This document shows, in pieces, positions 6,800-6,807 of a stretch of DNA of 6,807 bases. The first letter of the stretch is position 1. Every line of letters begins with the position of its first letter. The DNA comes from Methylovulum sp. (GTDB lineage: Bacteria > Pseudomonadota > Gammaproteobacteria > Methylococcales > Methylomonadaceae). A model generated the notes under the pieces. That model saw only the letters and a list, made by a program, of their open reading frames with translations. It had not been told where the DNA came from and made no database searches. The position numbers were made by a program, and so were the translations under genes. The stretch lies in assembly GCA_028713595.1 (NCBI GenBank), contig JAQTNZ010000143.1, forward strand, positions 1 through 6,807, read 5' to 3'.

Positions 6800-6807
6800 G
6801 CATTTTT

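Overview
The window is a compact, single-direction (+ strand) gene cluster from a Gram-negative bacterium, most likely a proteobacterium. Base composition is moderate overall, RBSs are GGAG-like, and the protein motifs resemble those of proteobacterial envelope-polysaccharide loci. A methylotrophic gammaproteobacterium is a guess I cannot prove. There are six protein genes and no RNA gene, mobile element, CRISPR array or clear terminator.

Left part (1-2505): three tightly packed genes look like the Gram-negative counterpart of the mycobacterial route to polyprenyl-phosphoryl-D-arabinofuranose. They are the 3' end of a UbiA-family polyprenyl-phosphate phosphoribosyltransferase (cut by the window edge), a DprE1-like FAD oxidase and a DprE2-like short-chain reductase. 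Together they would convert phosphoribosyl diphosphate plus a polyprenyl phosphate into a lipid-linked ribosyl unit, then epimerise it at C2' by oxidation and reduction. No separate 5'-phosphatase gene is seen, and the UbiA gene begins outside the window.

Middle (2502-4457): a 651-residue polytopic membrane protein overlaps the reductase gene by four bases. It has an N-terminal membrane domain with an acidic residue in its first long loop, and a C-terminal soluble domain of about 280 residues. It belongs to no family I can name. Its position makes it a candidate GT-C-type glycosyltransferase that uses the lipid-linked pentose. It is markedly AT-rich relative to its neighbours.

Right part (4567-6799): after a 109-base AT-rich gap come an extended-SDR (NAD-dependent epimerase/dehydratase-like) gene and, one base later, an FAD-dependent amine-oxidase-fold oxidoreductase of a type common in exopolysaccharide loci. 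Their substrates are unknown. They may modify the same lipid-linked sugar or glycan, or supply a second one.

Overall reading: a cell-envelope, pilin or exopolysaccharide glycosylation cluster centred on a polyprenyl-phosphate pentose. The donor pathway is supported by family resemblance. The transferase and the final product are inference.
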